Notes: generated from the sequence alone by a model not told the origin. Positions 17,398 through 26,545 are shown, counted from the stretch's first letter. The stretch: 64,000 bases of DNA from Saccharibacter floricola DSM 15669 (GCF_000378165.1 NZ_KB899339.1:1-64000); one strand, 5' to 3'. Numbers and translations: made by a program.

Positions 17398-18594
17398 TCA
17401 CGTCACTTTCTGAGGGGCTTTGAGCAGGAGGAGGAAGAACACACCAAGCAAGGAAAAGCCTAAGATAATGGCGGTCATGGGTTTTGGTGTGCCATTGGCA
17501 AAAGCGCCCACTAAAGCGGAGCCGAGGATGCCACTGCCATAATGGATAGCCCCCACCAAAGCTGAGACAGCCCCTGCGCGGCGTGGGTGCTGATGCAGAG
17601 CGCCCGTGAGAGAATTAGCGACGATAAAGCCAGAGGTCGCTGTGTAGAAGAATAGGGGGATTGCCAGTCCCCACAAGCCATCCCAGCCAGTGTTTCCTGT
17701 TACGGTAAGGGAGAGAGCAGAGGCAATGGCGATCCCTCCTCCTAGTGTGAGGAGCCGGTCACTGCCAAGGCGGTGGGCAAGGCGTGCATTTATGGCGTTT
17801 GCGCCCATAATCCCGATAATATTGAGCCCAAAAAGCAGTCCATAATAGCTGGGGGATACGTGATAATAGTTAATATAGGCTGCAGGTGAGCCGGAAATAT
17901 AGGCAAACATCCCTGCATACAGACATCCCCCAGCACCGGCGTAACCAATGAGGCGCGGCTGTAGGAGGAGGTCTTTATAATGGGCAAAGACACGCGCAAG
18001 AGGCTCATGATGGCGTCGGTTAGGCGGGAAGGTTTCAGGCAGGGTAAAGAGCAACCCAAAGATGAGCACACCAATAACGGTGAGCACGGTGAAGATGCTT
18101 CGCCAACTTCCAAAAGCGAGAATTTGCCCACCGATGGTTGGAGCGAGCAAGGGTGTTGCAGCCGTGATGGTCATAAGATGAGACATCATGGCGGTAGCGC
18201 GGGCGCCTTCGTAAAGATCGCGCACCATCGCACGCGCGAGCACAACACCGGCACACGCACCGACGGCCTGCACAACGCGCCAGCTAATCATGATCGTAAT
18301 GGAGGATGACAGCGCGCAGCCTAAAGACCCTATGATGAACAAAACGAGTCCGCAGGCTATGGGGATACGTCTGCCAAAGCGATCACCAATAGGCCCCCAG
18401 AAGAGCTGACCGACACTAAATCCCGCCAGAAAGCCCGAGATCGTGAGGGCTAATGCTTCTGGGCTGGCGTGCAGGCTGCGGGCCATGGCTGGCATAGCGG
18501 GAAGGTAGAAGTCCGTCGAAATAGCCGCAAAGCCCATGAGAAGGCTTAGGACAGCGAGAAGACGCCAAGAGGGAGCAGATGGGGACGATGTCAT
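17398..18594 (-). CDS. MFS drug-resistance transporter, Bcr/CflA type
   Basis: 398 residues with about twelve hydrophobic membrane segments. The N-terminal STDFYLPAMPAMARSL and the loop GDRFGRRIPI (motif A) are characteristic of the Bcr/CflA family of proton-driven exporters (bicyclomycin, sulfonamide and other drugs). It lies in the inner membrane. The gene stands alone with no linked regulator. The exported compound cannot be told from sequence. Confidence 0.88.
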   Translation of the reverse strand: MTSSPSAPSWRLLAVLSLLMGFAAISTDFYLPAMPAMARSLHASPEALALTISGFLAGFSVGQLFWGPIGDRFGRRIPIACGLVLFIIGSLGCALSSSITIMISWRVVQAVGACAGVVLARAMVRDLYEGARATAMMSHLMTITAATPLLAPTIGGQILAFGSWRSIFTVLTVIGVLIFGLLFTLPETFPPNRRHHEPLARVFAHYKDLLLQPRLIGYAGAGGCLYAGMFAYISGSPAAYINYYHVSPSYYGLLFGLNIIGIMGANAINARLAHRLGSDRLLTLGGGIAIASALSLTVTGNTGWDGLWGLAIPLFFYTATSGFIVANSLTGALHQHPRRAGAVSALVGAIHYGSGILGSALVGAFANGTPKPMTAIILGFSLLGVFFLLLLKAPQKVT

Positions 18595-18924
18595 AATGGA
18601 CGAAAAGGGGTCTTTCAGCCTCGGAGCAGATGATCCCTCAAAGGTAGGGGACGTGTGCTCGCTCTTCTAGAGGGAAATGGGTGATGTCTGTTATGTGAAA
18701 CATATTCTGCGCGGTTTGCCGGGTGTTTGTGAGATGAGGCTGCTGAGGGTCTTTGGTTTATCTCACATCAATATCTCTTCCCTTGCAGGAAGGTTCTTTA
18801 TGGAGGAAGGAGAGGCTCTCTATAATGCCCGACTATATAGTAAAAAGAGCCTTGGGTTCTGTGTAAGGGTGTTTAAATGGAGGCTTCCCGTCTCATGAGA
18901 AGCGTGCAAAAGGGAAAAAAGACT

Positions 18925-19245
18925 ATGATGCGCTATCGCATCCTTATTGAGCGTGGCGATCAAAACACGGCTTATGGCGTGATTGTCCCAGATCTTCCCG
19001 GTTGCTTTTCAGCAGGTGATACGGCTGATGAGGCCATCATAAACACGACTGAAGCGATAACGTTATGGATTGAAGAGGAAATAGACGCAGGGCGCTCCAT
19101 CCCCCAGTCCTCTCCTCCTGCGGCTTTTACACCCATTGAGGACGATCAGAGTGAGCAATGGATGTGGGGGTGGGCTTATGTTGACAGAGCCGTGCTTGAT
19201 GTAAGCGCCGAATGCTCCAAGAGCACAGGCTCACAGACCGACTGA
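18925..19245 (+). CDS. orphan HicB-like antitoxin-fold protein
   Basis: 106 residues. The first 70 (MMRYRILIERGD, then YGVIVPDLPGCFSAGDTADEAI, then TEAITLWIEEEIDAGRSIP) match the HicB N-terminal partial RNase-H-like fold. HicB normally neutralises the mRNA-cleaving toxin HicA, encoded next to it; no HicA-like frame (short, with a GSH catalytic segment) is present on either side. The C-terminus lacks a clear ribbon-helix-helix or HTH DNA-binding segment. It may be a solitary HicB of unknown role or the rest of a lost toxin-antitoxin pair. Confidence 0.75.
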   Translation: MMRYRILIERGDQNTAYGVIVPDLPGCFSAGDTADEAIINTTEAITLWIEEEIDAGRSIPQSSPPAAFTPIEDDQSEQWMWGWAYVDRAVLDVSAECSKSTGSQTD

Positions 19246-19347
19246 CTTGATAGAGGATATCTGCCTGCTTTTGGGCCTTTCCTAGCATGTGATTGGCTAG
19301 GAAAGACCGAGCAGAGAAGAGGAGAAAGACTGTCTTTCTCGAGTGGG

Positions 19348-20409
19348 TTATACGTCGTCTTCCTCGCTGGGCTCGGTAACGAGCGCATCGGCGATTAAGC
19401 CAGCATCGGCACGGATGCGGTTTTCGATCTCTTGAGCGACTTCGGGATTGGCGCGCAGATAGTTCTTGGAGTTTTCGCGGCCTTGGCCAATGCGGGTGCT
19501 GTCGTAAGAGAACCAAGCACCGGATTTCTCCACGATATTGGCCTTTACCCCTAGGTCAAGAAGCTCACCCATTTTGCTGATGCCTTCGCCATACATGATG
19601 TCGAATTCCACCTGCCGGAAGGGCGGGGCCATTTTGTTTTTAACGACCTTGATCCGTGTTTGGTTCCCCTTCACCTCGTCTTTGTCTTTAATCGACCCGA
19701 TGCGACGGATGTCCATCCGGATAGACGCGTAGAATTTCAACGCGTTCCCACCGGTGGTGGTTTCAGGGCTGCCGAACATCACACCGATCTTCATCCGAAT
19801 TTGGTTCAGGAAGATGACGGTGGTTTTGGAGCGAGAGACCGAGCCTGTCAGCTTACGCAGCGCTTGGCTCATGAGGCGGGCATGCAGACCGACATGGCTA
19901 TCACCCATATCGCCTTCAAGTTCGGCACGCGGCACCAGAGCAGCGACCGAGTCAACAACCAACACATCAATGGCGCCAGAGCGCACCAACGTATCGGCAA
20001 TCTCAAGGGCTTGCTCACCGGCGTCTGGCTGGCTGAGGAGGAGTTGGTCAACCTTTACGCCCAAGCGGCCTGCATAGAGTGGGTCTAGGGCGTGCTCGGC
20101 ATCAATAAACGCAACGGTTCCGCCTTTCTTCTGCGCTTCTGCGAGCGCATGGAGGGCGAGTGTTGTTTTACCCGAGCTTTCCGGCCCGTAAATCTCGACA
20201 ATACGCCCACGGGGGAGGCCGCCAATGCCCAGCGCAATATCCAGCCCTATGGAGCCGGTAGAAATGACTTCAGGCTGCTCTTGTGGGCGGTCGCCCATCC
20301 GCATGATGGCTCCCTTCCCAAAGGAGCGCTCAATCTGGCTGAGAGCCCCATCAAGGGCTTTAGCTTTGTCAGTCGGTTTGTCAGTGGCCTTATCTGTGGC
20401 CATATCCAT
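19348..20409 (-). CDS. recA: recombinase RecA
   Basis: 353 residues, full length. RecA polymerises on ssDNA, drives strand exchange and stimulates LexA self-cleavage. The Walker [10 protein letters not shown] is at about residues 75-83, Walker B is in [13 protein letters not shown], loop L2 has [15 protein letters not shown], and the acidic tail ends EPSEEDDV. An alternative start two codons in (20403) has better Shine-Dalgarno spacing. I do not see a GTTC-N7-GTTC type SOS box upstream; the promoter region instead holds imperfect stems. Confidence 0.97.
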   Translation of the reverse strand: MDMATDKATDKPTDKAKALDGALSQIERSFGKGAIMRMGDRPQEQPEVISTGSIGLDIALGIGGLPRGRIVEIYGPESSGKTTLALHALAEAQKKGGTVAFIDAEHALDPLYAGRLGVKVDQLLLSQPDAGEQALEIADTLVRSGAIDVLVVDSVAALVPRAELEGDMGDSHVGLHARLMSQALRKLTGSVSRSKTTVIFLNQIRMKIGVMFGSPETTTGGNALKFYASIRMDIRRIGSIKDKDEVKGNQTRIKVVKNKMAPPFRQVEFDIMYGEGISKMGELLDLGVKANIVEKSGAWFSYDSTRIGQGRENSKNYLRANPEVAQEIENRIRADAGLIADALVTEPSEEDDV

Positions 20410-20543
20410 TAATCCTCATGAAAACAGAAACGGCAAAGCGGTGCCCTATAACAGAGCGCCTATCCTTTGAGAGAGTGTAGGATAAACCCGCCTTTCTCTA
20501 TTGGTAAAGGGCGGAATGTCTTTGCGTTCTTCTTAGCAAAAAT

Positions 20544-20595
20544 CCTTTCAAAAAACGCTGCCTTAGCTGTTGTTAATAGAGCGTTTTTTGAAAGG
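20544..20595. terminator. 16-base perfect inverted repeat between recA and the GGT-like gene
   Basis: CCTTTCAAAAAACGCT (20544-20559) is repeated as its exact complement at 20580-20595. It lies 15 bases past the stop of the leftward GGT-like gene; on that strand the stem is followed by ATTTTTG, so it most likely terminates this gene before recA. Confidence 0.6.
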
Positions 20596-20609
20596 GGGAA
20601 TGAGTTTTC

Positions 20610-21971
20610 TTAACGTGATAGCGTATGGGCACTCATGCCATTGCCCTGCGGGTCTGCATTGCCTTGGCAGGAAGAGGGCGTGCGGCCACAGCTGATGCTG
20701 TTGAGGCGGCCTTCTCCGTGGCGTGGCGTGATGGGCTGGTCTGTGCTGACCTGACGAAGAGCTTGGGCGAGCGTATCCGCTGCTTCATTTTGACCGGAAG
20801 CGGCCAGCGCTGCGCGTACACGGCCACGACGATCATGCACAATAGCGGCACTCAGCAGAGGGTGTGGGTAACGTGGTGAGCCAGCGCCGAGGATCACGCC
20901 AGTGGTGCCAGCCATGCGCCCTGTGCCGAACAAATTATTCTCACTCAAGGCGCAGCTGACCGTCATCCCATCGCCATCAGTCACGACGAAGGAAGTTGAC
21001 GCGGGTAGTGGTGGGAGACCAGCGGCGTCATTATGGTTCTGGGTAATGAAGCCCTGCGCGTCAGAGACGGTATGAAGGCCCGAACGGCGCCATGCGCTGA
21101 CAGTATTTTGGGCGCTTCCTCCAGTGCGATAGGCTACGGCACTTCCGATTCCACCATCCGCTGGTGGGGCGAGCAGGCTGGTCTGGTATGGGCCTGTGCT
21201 GAGTGTCAGAGCACCTGTTTGGAGTGGGAGGGCACGGCGAAGGTCTTCGCGTGTGAGGCCACCGCCCGCTTGATTGGCTTGGGTGACAAATGTTTCTGCC
21301 AAGGCGCCATTATAGAGGTCGCCAATCCCGACAAGCTTGAGGCGTGAGAGGAAGGAGGTCAGGCGGGTTTGGGTGATGCGGTCACCCATTTGCACAGCCC
21401 CCGCGCCGCTATCACGCCCGAAAACGGAGAGGGTTGGTCCATTGCTTAACAGAGCGGTGCCGACAACGGTCAGGTCACGCGATAGAGCTTGGCTGACGGT
21501 CATCCCTTGTTGAGCAAGGGTAATGGCGGGGTCGAGCGTGTCGTCAAAGGCCACGCTGCCATAGCGCGTTTGGAGGGCGTAGAGCCCGCGCGCCATCATT
21601 GGAACAGTGGCGGGGCGATCACCCGTGCTGGAGCCTGCACTGGGGAGGAAGCTAATGGTTTGTGCTGTTTCATGCGGGCGCGAGACAAGGCAAGCTCCGC
21701 CGCCGCCCAAAGAGGCACGAGAGGGCAGCGTGACGCCAAGGGCGAAGCCTGTGGCGGTCGCGGCATCGGCGGCATTACCACCGCGGGCGAGGACATCACG
21801 CCCTGCCAGAGCGGCCTGTGGTTCATCAGCGACGACGGTGCCGCTATTGGGGGCATTCACCTTTTGCGTCGGGCCGAAAAGATGGTGATGCAGGCTATGC
21901 ATAGAGGAGCAGCCCGTTACCGCACTACTGGTGAGCAGTAAGGTGCCCAGCAAAGAGGTCGCCCGGAGCAT
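20610..21971 (-). CDS. gamma-glutamyltransferase-like lipoprotein with altered active site
   Basis: 453 residues from the ATG at 21971, chosen because MLRATSLLGTLLLTSSAVTGC is a complete lipoprotein signal with the cysteine at residue 21; the frame stays open upstream to 22238. GGT features are GTVVADEPQAALAGRDVLARGGNAADAA and LGGGGACLV. The Ntn-nucleophile segment is STSFVVTDGDGMTVS, where the usual catalytic Thr-Thr-His reads Ser-Thr-Ser. The glutamyl-binding SSM and GSPGG stretches of true GGTs are replaced (PLLSAAIV, AASGQNEAA). The fold is therefore clear, but self-processing and glutathione hydrolysis are doubtful. It may be a divergent amidase or an inactive relative. Confidence 0.7.
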   Translation of the reverse strand: MLRATSLLGTLLLTSSAVTGCSSMHSLHHHLFGPTQKVNAPNSGTVVADEPQAALAGRDVLARGGNAADAATATGFALGVTLPSRASLGGGGACLVSRPHETAQTISFLPSAGSSTGDRPATVPMMARGLYALQTRYGSVAFDDTLDPAITLAQQGMTVSQALSRDLTVVGTALLSNGPTLSVFGRDSGAGAVQMGDRITQTRLTSFLSRLKLVGIGDLYNGALAETFVTQANQAGGGLTREDLRRALPLQTGALTLSTGPYQTSLLAPPADGGIGSAVAYRTGGSAQNTVSAWRRSGLHTVSDAQGFITQNHNDAAGLPPLPASTSFVVTDGDGMTVSCALSENNLFGTGRMAGTTGVILGAGSPRYPHPLLSAAIVHDRRGRVRAALAASGQNEAADTLAQALRQVSTDQPITPRHGEGRLNSISCGRTPSSCQGNADPQGNGMSAHTLSR

Positions 21972-22256
21972 GGAGGGGCGTTTACGAGGGGCAGGGCAGG
22001 GCAGTAAAAACCGGCTCTGAGACTGTGCCACGATGGCGTATCTCCCGTTCCAAAGAGGGGGCGGCCTGAGCATAGAGGCGCGCGCGGTACTCATAAAGAC
22101 GTTATCATTGATGGGTGACCTTACCCTAGCCTCAATTCTGGCACAATGGGAGGGGTAAAACGGCTTTCTTACGGGATAATTTGACGCCGGGCCGGCAGGT
22201 TGCTTTCTTGGTGAGCCTTTTGGGGAACGCTGTTCCACGATGTATGGAGTGAAGAC

Positions 22257-23018
22257 GTGAAATTTCGTGTGTTACCATCGGCTTTAGCCGCGATGATGGG
22301 CCTCTCGCTAGGTGGGGCGTCAGCGCAAGCGCAGCAAGCGGGCTCTCATGTATTTAATGCCCAGCAGTGTGGGGCTATTGTGGATATTGTGCGTCAGGCA
22401 CTTAAAGATGACCCCAGTATTTTGGTCGATGCGATGCAGTCTTTGCGTCAAAAAAGCATGGAACGCCAGCAAGCGCAGAATCTTGTGGGGGTGCGGGCGA
22501 ATTGGCAGGCGATCTCCACGGCGCCTTCGTACAGTGTGCGGGGGAATCCGGCAGGATCGGTCACAGTGGTGGAGTTCTTAGACCCACGCTGTGGCTATTG
22601 CCGTCGTATGGCACCATTGGTGGATGCGTTTATTGCGCGTCATCCTGATGTGCGGTTGGTTGAAAAAGTCGTGCCTGTTCTTGGCCCTGCGAGCGTTTTG
22701 GCCAGCCGGGCGATTTATGCGGCCGCGTTGCAAGGCCATTATGATGGAATGCGTCGGGCTGTGATGGAAGAGACCAGCAAGCCAGATGAAAACGCGCTTA
22801 AGGATATGGCCCGTCAACAAGGGTTGAATGTCGCGAAGTTCATGCAAGATTTGAGTAATCCTGCCGTTGCGGGGCTCATCACGACGAATTTAGGCCAAGC
22901 ACAGGCTGTGGGGCTGGATGGCACGCCAACCTTTGTGTTCGGCCAAGCGGCGGTGGCGCCGGGCGCGATGAGTGCTGAGCAGATGGATCGTCTCTTTGAC
23001 GCTGCGAAAGGTCGTTAA
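22257..23018 (+). CDS. DsbA-family thiol:disulfide oxidoreductase
   Basis: 253 residues from a GTG with GGAGTGA upstream. A signal peptide (MKFRVLPSALAAMMGLSLGGASAQA) sends it to the periplasm. An alpha-helical N-terminal stretch (about 30-95) precedes the thioredoxin domain, with CGYC at residues 112-115 and the cis-Pro loop GTPTFVFG. The N-terminal helical region plus CGYC resembles Com1/ScsC-type DsbA proteins. It likely makes or shuffles disulfides in exported proteins. Its stop codon overlaps the folP start by one base (TAATG), so it is the first gene of the folate operon, an odd pairing of functions. Confidence 0.85.
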   Translation: MKFRVLPSALAAMMGLSLGGASAQAQQAGSHVFNAQQCGAIVDIVRQALKDDPSILVDAMQSLRQKSMERQQAQNLVGVRANWQAISTAPSYSVRGNPAGSVTVVEFLDPRCGYCRRMAPLVDAFIARHPDVRLVEKVVPVLGPASVLASRAIYAAALQGHYDGMRRAVMEETSKPDENALKDMARQQGLNVAKFMQDLSNPAVAGLITTNLGQAQAVGLDGTPTFVFGQAAVAPGAMSAEQMDRLFDAAKGR

Positions 23019-23842
23019 TGTCTCTAATGGAGGCTGTCCATGCAGCAGATCGTGGGGAGCGCGCCCCGCTTCTGATGGGCATTGTGAACATCACGCCGGA
23101 CTCTTTTTCTGACGGCGGGCGGTATCTCGCCCCGCAAGCGGCGATAGACCATGCCCAGCATTTAAGCGCTCAAGGAGCGGATGTGCTGGATCTGGGCGCG
23201 GAATCCACACGCCCCGGCTATGAGCCTGTCCCGGCGGAAGAAGAATGGCAGCGGCTGGCCCCTGCGGTAGTGGCGCTGAAGGGGGCGGGCGTGCCTTTGT
23301 CCATCGACACGACCAAAGCGTTCGTTGCACAAAAGGCCTTGGCGGCTGGCGCGGAGCTCATCAATGATGTCTGGGGGTTTCAGGCTGACCCCGACATGGC
23401 GGCGACGGTCGCGGCGGGGGGGGCGTCAGCAGTCGTGATGCATAATCGCCACGAGATCGACCCTCAGCTGGATCTATGGGAAGATTGGCGCCGGTTTTTT
23501 GACCGTTCTCTCTCATTGGCGGACAAAGCCGGTGTGTCCTCCGATAAGCTCGTGCTGGATCCGGGTGTGGGCTTTGGAAAAACACCCGAGCAAAACCTAT
23601 GGGCAGTGCGGTCTTTAGGGCGTTTGAGGCAGCATTATAAGCTGCCCGTTTTGCTGGGATTGTCGCGTAAATCCTTCTTCGGGCATTTCTTGGGACGGCC
23701 AACGGATGAGCGTCTTCCCGCCACGCTGATGGCTAATTTGTATGGGCAAGAGCAAGGGGCGGCGCTTTGGCGTGTGCATGATGTGCAGGCCCATTATGAT
23801 GTGCTCCATATTCAGCGGTTATTAGCGGGTACGGTGCCATAA
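23018..23842 (+). CDS. folP: dihydropteroate synthase
   Basis: 274 residues. It condenses p-aminobenzoate with hydroxymethyl-dihydropterin diphosphate to give dihydropteroate, the sulfonamide target. Landmarks are MGIVNITPDSFSDGG (about residues 20-34), LDLGAESTRPGY, SIDTTKAFVA, INDVWGFQ, LDPGVGFGKTPEQN and LLGLSRKSFFG. It is followed by folBK and folE, and the whole unit is read with dsbA. The last codons of the gene and its downstream flank are copied again at 23952. Confidence 0.95.
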   Translation: MSLMEAVHAADRGERAPLLMGIVNITPDSFSDGGRYLAPQAAIDHAQHLSAQGADVLDLGAESTRPGYEPVPAEEEWQRLAPAVVALKGAGVPLSIDTTKAFVAQKALAAGAELINDVWGFQADPDMAATVAAGGASAVVMHNRHEIDPQLDLWEDWRRFFDRSLSLADKAGVSSDKLVLDPGVGFGKTPEQNLWAVRSLGRLRQHYKLPVLLGLSRKSFFGHFLGRPTDERLPATLMANLYGQEQGAALWRVHDVQAHYDVLHIQRLLAGTVP

Positions 23843-24060
23843 TATCTTTGCTCTTATGCACTTTTGGTGCGGCTTAAACGGTGCCGATGGTGTGCAGAAG
23901 GATGGCTCATCTGTATAGGCAAGAGCACGCGGGGTAGTGTGGTGGCATGAGTATGATGTGTTCCATATTCAGCGGGTATGAGCAGGTACGGTGCCATAAT
24001 ATCTTTGCTCTTATGCGTTTTTGGTGCGGCCAAACGATGCCGTTTTTGTGCGGAGGGATA
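23795..24060 (+). repeat. direct duplication of the folP 3' end
   Basis: The segment 23795 to about 23900, which includes the last 15 codons and stop of folP and the following bases, recurs at 23952 to about 24060. The central stretch, from GTACGGTGCCATAATATCTT through TTTGGTGCGGC, is almost base-identical. The two copies are about 157 bases apart. The second copy is not in a continuous folP frame, so it is a local duplication with divergence. Confidence 0.85.
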
Positions 24061-24159
24061 GCCCTTGTTGGCTTGCTGGGGGCGAGTTTCGCTGTCATGG
24101 CCCCATCACTGGCGCTGGCGGCGCGTTATGATGAACCTATAGTAAAGGATAGACTGTGA
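24014..24159 (+). CDS. possible small exported or membrane peptide before folBK
   Basis: A 48-codon frame (coding bases 24016-24159 with ATG near 24014) reads MRFWCGQTMPFLCGG and then a hydrophobic stretch ending ALALAARYDEP; its stop overlaps the GTG of folBK (CTGTGA). It lies in the duplicated folP tail, has no clear ribosome site and is unlike any family I recognise. It could be a leader that couples translation to folBK, or chance. Confidence 0.25.
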
Positions 24160-25013
24160 TTACGCCTCCTCTAACCCGCGTAAACGTGCGCGATCTGTGC
24201 TTTTTTGGTCATCATGGTGTGCTGGAAGAAGAAAAGCGCCTTGGGCAGCGTTTCTTTGTATCGCTTGAGATCGGGGCGGATTTGAGCGCGGCCATTGAAG
24301 GCGATGCGTATGAGCAGGCGGTTTGTTACGCCGAACTCAGTGAGATCGCTTCTGAGATTGTCACAGGGCCGCCGCTCAATCTTATTGAAACCGTCGCTGG
24401 GCGGATTGCCCAACGTATTTTAAAGCGTTGCCCTTTGGTGCAAGAGGTGACGGTGGAGGTGCGTAAACCGTCCGCTCCTGTGCCGCATGTTTTGCAGGAG
24501 AGTAGTGCGACGGTAACGCAGGTGCGTCATCATATGGTGGGGTTCTCGCTTGGGGCTAATCTGGGTGAGCGCGAGGCGGTGCTGATGGGCGCGGTCAATG
24601 CGCTGTCACGCTGTGAGGGCATCGCGATTGAGCAAGTGTCGGACTTTTACGATAGCGCCCCTTGGGGGGTGGAAGACCAACCGCCTTTTGTGAATATCGC
24701 TGCGATCGGCCAGACTGTTCTACCGCCTCATACATTGCTAGAGCGCTGTAAGCAGATTGAAAGCGAGCTTGGCCGTGTGCCGGGCCGTCGGTGGGGGGCG
24801 CGTGCGGTCGATATTGATATTCTCTTCTATGGTGAGCGTCATCATGAAAGTGCGGTGCTGACGCTGCCGCATCGTCATTTATGGGAGCGCGCTTTTGTGC
24901 TAGAGCCCTTGGCGGAGTTAGACCCTGAGCGTAAGATTTCTGGACGTCGTGTGAAGGACGCGCTAGCACAGCTTCCACGCACGCTAGGAGATGTGACGCG
25001 GCGTCGGTCGTGA
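24156..25013 (+). CDS. folK: fused dihydroneopterin aldolase / HPPK
   Basis: 285 residues from a GTG with AAAGGAT upstream. Residues 1-120 are dihydroneopterin aldolase (FolB): VRDLCFFGHHGVLEEE, then VCYAELSEIA and LIETVAGRIAQRIL. Residues about 128-285 are 6-hydroxymethyl-dihydropterin pyrophosphokinase (FolK): SLGANLGEREAVL, YDSAPWGVEDQPPFVN, and the pattern RWGARAVDIDILFYG with LPHRHLWERAFVLEPLAEL. The fusion joins two successive steps between folE and folP products, all encoded in this operon. Fused folBK occurs in several bacteria and eukaryotes. Confidence 0.93.
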   Translation: MITPPLTRVNVRDLCFFGHHGVLEEEKRLGQRFFVSLEIGADLSAAIEGDAYEQAVCYAELSEIASEIVTGPPLNLIETVAGRIAQRILKRCPLVQEVTVEVRKPSAPVPHVLQESSATVTQVRHHMVGFSLGANLGEREAVLMGAVNALSRCEGIAIEQVSDFYDSAPWGVEDQPPFVNIAAIGQTVLPPHTLLERCKQIESELGRVPGRRWGARAVDIDILFYGERHHESAVLTLPHRHLWERAFVLEPLAELDPERKISGRRVKDALAQLPRTLGDVTRRRS

Positions 25014-25034
25014 GAGGGGAGCAAGGATAGGTTC

Positions 25035-25682
25035 ATGTCAGCCAACGATCAGCAGGATGCGGCCCCTATGCCGCTACAGGCGACACCTGAGGGGAAAGCC
25101 GGGGCGATTGCATGCCCACAGGATGCGCAAGAGCGGATCGCCCGCAATGTGCGCGAGATTCTCACGGCTGTGGGGGAAGACCCAACGCGTGAAGGCTTGC
25201 GCGATACGCCTGATCGTGTGGCAAAGATGTATCTGGACGTCTTTTCAGGCCTGTATGAAGACCCGCGTGAGCATCTACGCAAGCAGTTCAGTGCGGACCA
25301 TCATAGCGGTGTGGTGTTGGTGAAAGATATCCGCTTTCATTCAATGTGTGAGCATCATCTTTTGCCTGTTTTTGGTCGGGCACATGTGGCTTACCTCCCT
25401 GATGGTGGCCGTCTGACGGGGCTGAGTAAGCTGGCGCGTTTGGTGGAAGGCTATGCTCGTCGTCCACAGCTGCAAGAACGGCTGACAGACCAGATTGTGC
25501 AAGGCATGGTCGATGTGCTGGCACCACGAGCTGTGTTGGTGATGTTGGAAGCAGAGCATATGTGCATGAGCCTTCGTGGTGTACGCACGCCGGGCTCTAC
25601 GACGGTGACAACAGGCGCACACGGGCTATGGGCCGAAGATTTCCAAGCACGGCAAGAAATTATGAGCTTGATGCGCGGTTAA
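25035..25682 (+). CDS. folE: GTP cyclohydrolase I
   Basis: 215 residues. It opens GTP to dihydroneopterin triphosphate, first step of folate and of queuosine synthesis. The zinc and active-site motifs are SMCEHHLLPVFGRAHVAYLP and the C-terminal VMLEAEHMCMSLRGVRTPGS. Residues DPTREGLRDTPDRVAKMY form the family's N-terminal signature. About 35 N-terminal residues are extra and low complexity. Last gene of dsbA-folP-folBK-folE. The queDCE genes that use its product are about 9 kb to the right. Confidence 0.95.
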   Translation: MSANDQQDAAPMPLQATPEGKAGAIACPQDAQERIARNVREILTAVGEDPTREGLRDTPDRVAKMYLDVFSGLYEDPREHLRKQFSADHHSGVVLVKDIRFHSMCEHHLLPVFGRAHVAYLPDGGRLTGLSKLARLVEGYARRPQLQERLTDQIVQGMVDVLAPRAVLVMLEAEHMCMSLRGVRTPGSTTVTTGAHGLWAEDFQARQEIMSLMRG

Positions 25683-25794
25683 GCTGGGTCGTGTCTGGAT
25701 GTGATGGGGCGTGCGGCATGGTGAGGGCTCTTATGGGGAAAACGAGCAAGCCAACTTAACGTCAGGCCGTCATCATATCGCTGATGAATGGGTG

Positions 25795-26524
25795 TGTTCT
25801 GTCGAACAGGGCACGGCCATTGCTCAAGGAACAATGAACGCTGGGCGTGGATATTTCCTGAGATTGATGTGGCGCGGATGCGCGGTGATTTAACAGACGC
25901 AGAATGGGCGATTATGGGTGATCTTTTGCCGCCTGAGCATGGTCGCTGGTCACGTCCAGCACACGATAATAGGCTTTTTCTCAACGGAATGCTGTATGTC
26001 CTGCGTGTCGGTTGTCCTTGGCGAGACATGTATGAACGTTACGGGAAATGGAATTCCGTCTACGTTCGGTTTCGTCGATGGGCCGAACGAGAGGTCTGGG
26101 ATGCTTTGCTCGACACACTGGTTGACCTCGGTTTGACCGATGATTGGCAACCAACATATGATGGATAGCACCGTTGTCCGGGCTCACAGCCAGGCCGCTG
26201 GCGCAAAAGGGGACATATAAGGAGGGTTTTGGTCGCACCCCTTCGTCGATTTCTAGCCGACAAGGGGTATGATAGCGATAACATACGAGAAACCTTGCTT
26301 TTCCAAGCGGTTCTGCCCGTTATCCCGCTGCGATTATACTGTAAAGAGAATATTCCCTACGACATCCATGGTTATAGGGATCGCAATCATAGTGAGCGCA
26401 TGTTCAAGACACTAAAGCAGTTTTGTCGTATCGTCACACGGTATGACAAAACACGAAAATCCTTCCTTGCCTTTCTCAACATAGTAGCCGTGAAAATCTG
26501 GATCCCATCATGTGTCAACAGAAC
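25795..26524 (+). mobile_element. IS5-type insertion element, copy 2 (decayed)
   Basis: The right end is GTCAACAGAACC (26513-26524) followed by TAA, as at the outer end of copy 1. A plausible left end is TGTTCTGTCGAACA (25795-25808). The body is shorter than an intact element of this type because the centre of the transposase gene is deleted. The left boundary is a best guess. Confidence 0.6.
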
Positions 26525-26527
26525 CTA
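25878..26527 (+). pseudogene. IS5-type transposase, frameshifted and internally deleted
   Basis: From ATG 25878 the frame gives MRGDLTDAEWAIMGDLLPPEH and continues through WNSVYVRFRRWAEREVWDALLD to 26168. The next part, DSTVVRAHSQAAGAKG, is in another frame (from 26162). After that the text jumps to LRRFLADKGYDSDNIRETL and PYDIHGYRDRNHSERMFKTLKQF, ending KIWIPSCVNRT at 26525. The DDE catalytic core between AAGAKG and ADKGYD is lacking (some 80 residues in intact relatives), so the copy is dead. Confidence 0.85.
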
Positions 26528-26545
26528 AAGGTGACTGAGATCGTT

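Noticed and set aside
18600-18924. A HicA toxin upstream of HicB
   Set aside because: The only frame there (from 18677) lacks the short dsRBD-like HicA pattern and a catalytic His segment.
20410-20609. A LexA (SOS) box upstream of recA
   Set aside because: Neither GTTC-N7-GTTC nor GAAC-N7-GAAC is found; the stems present belong to the neighbouring terminator or are imperfect.
21972-22238. N-terminal extension of the GGT-like protein
   Set aside because: It would place 89 residues before a complete lipoprotein signal and overlap the dsbA promoter.
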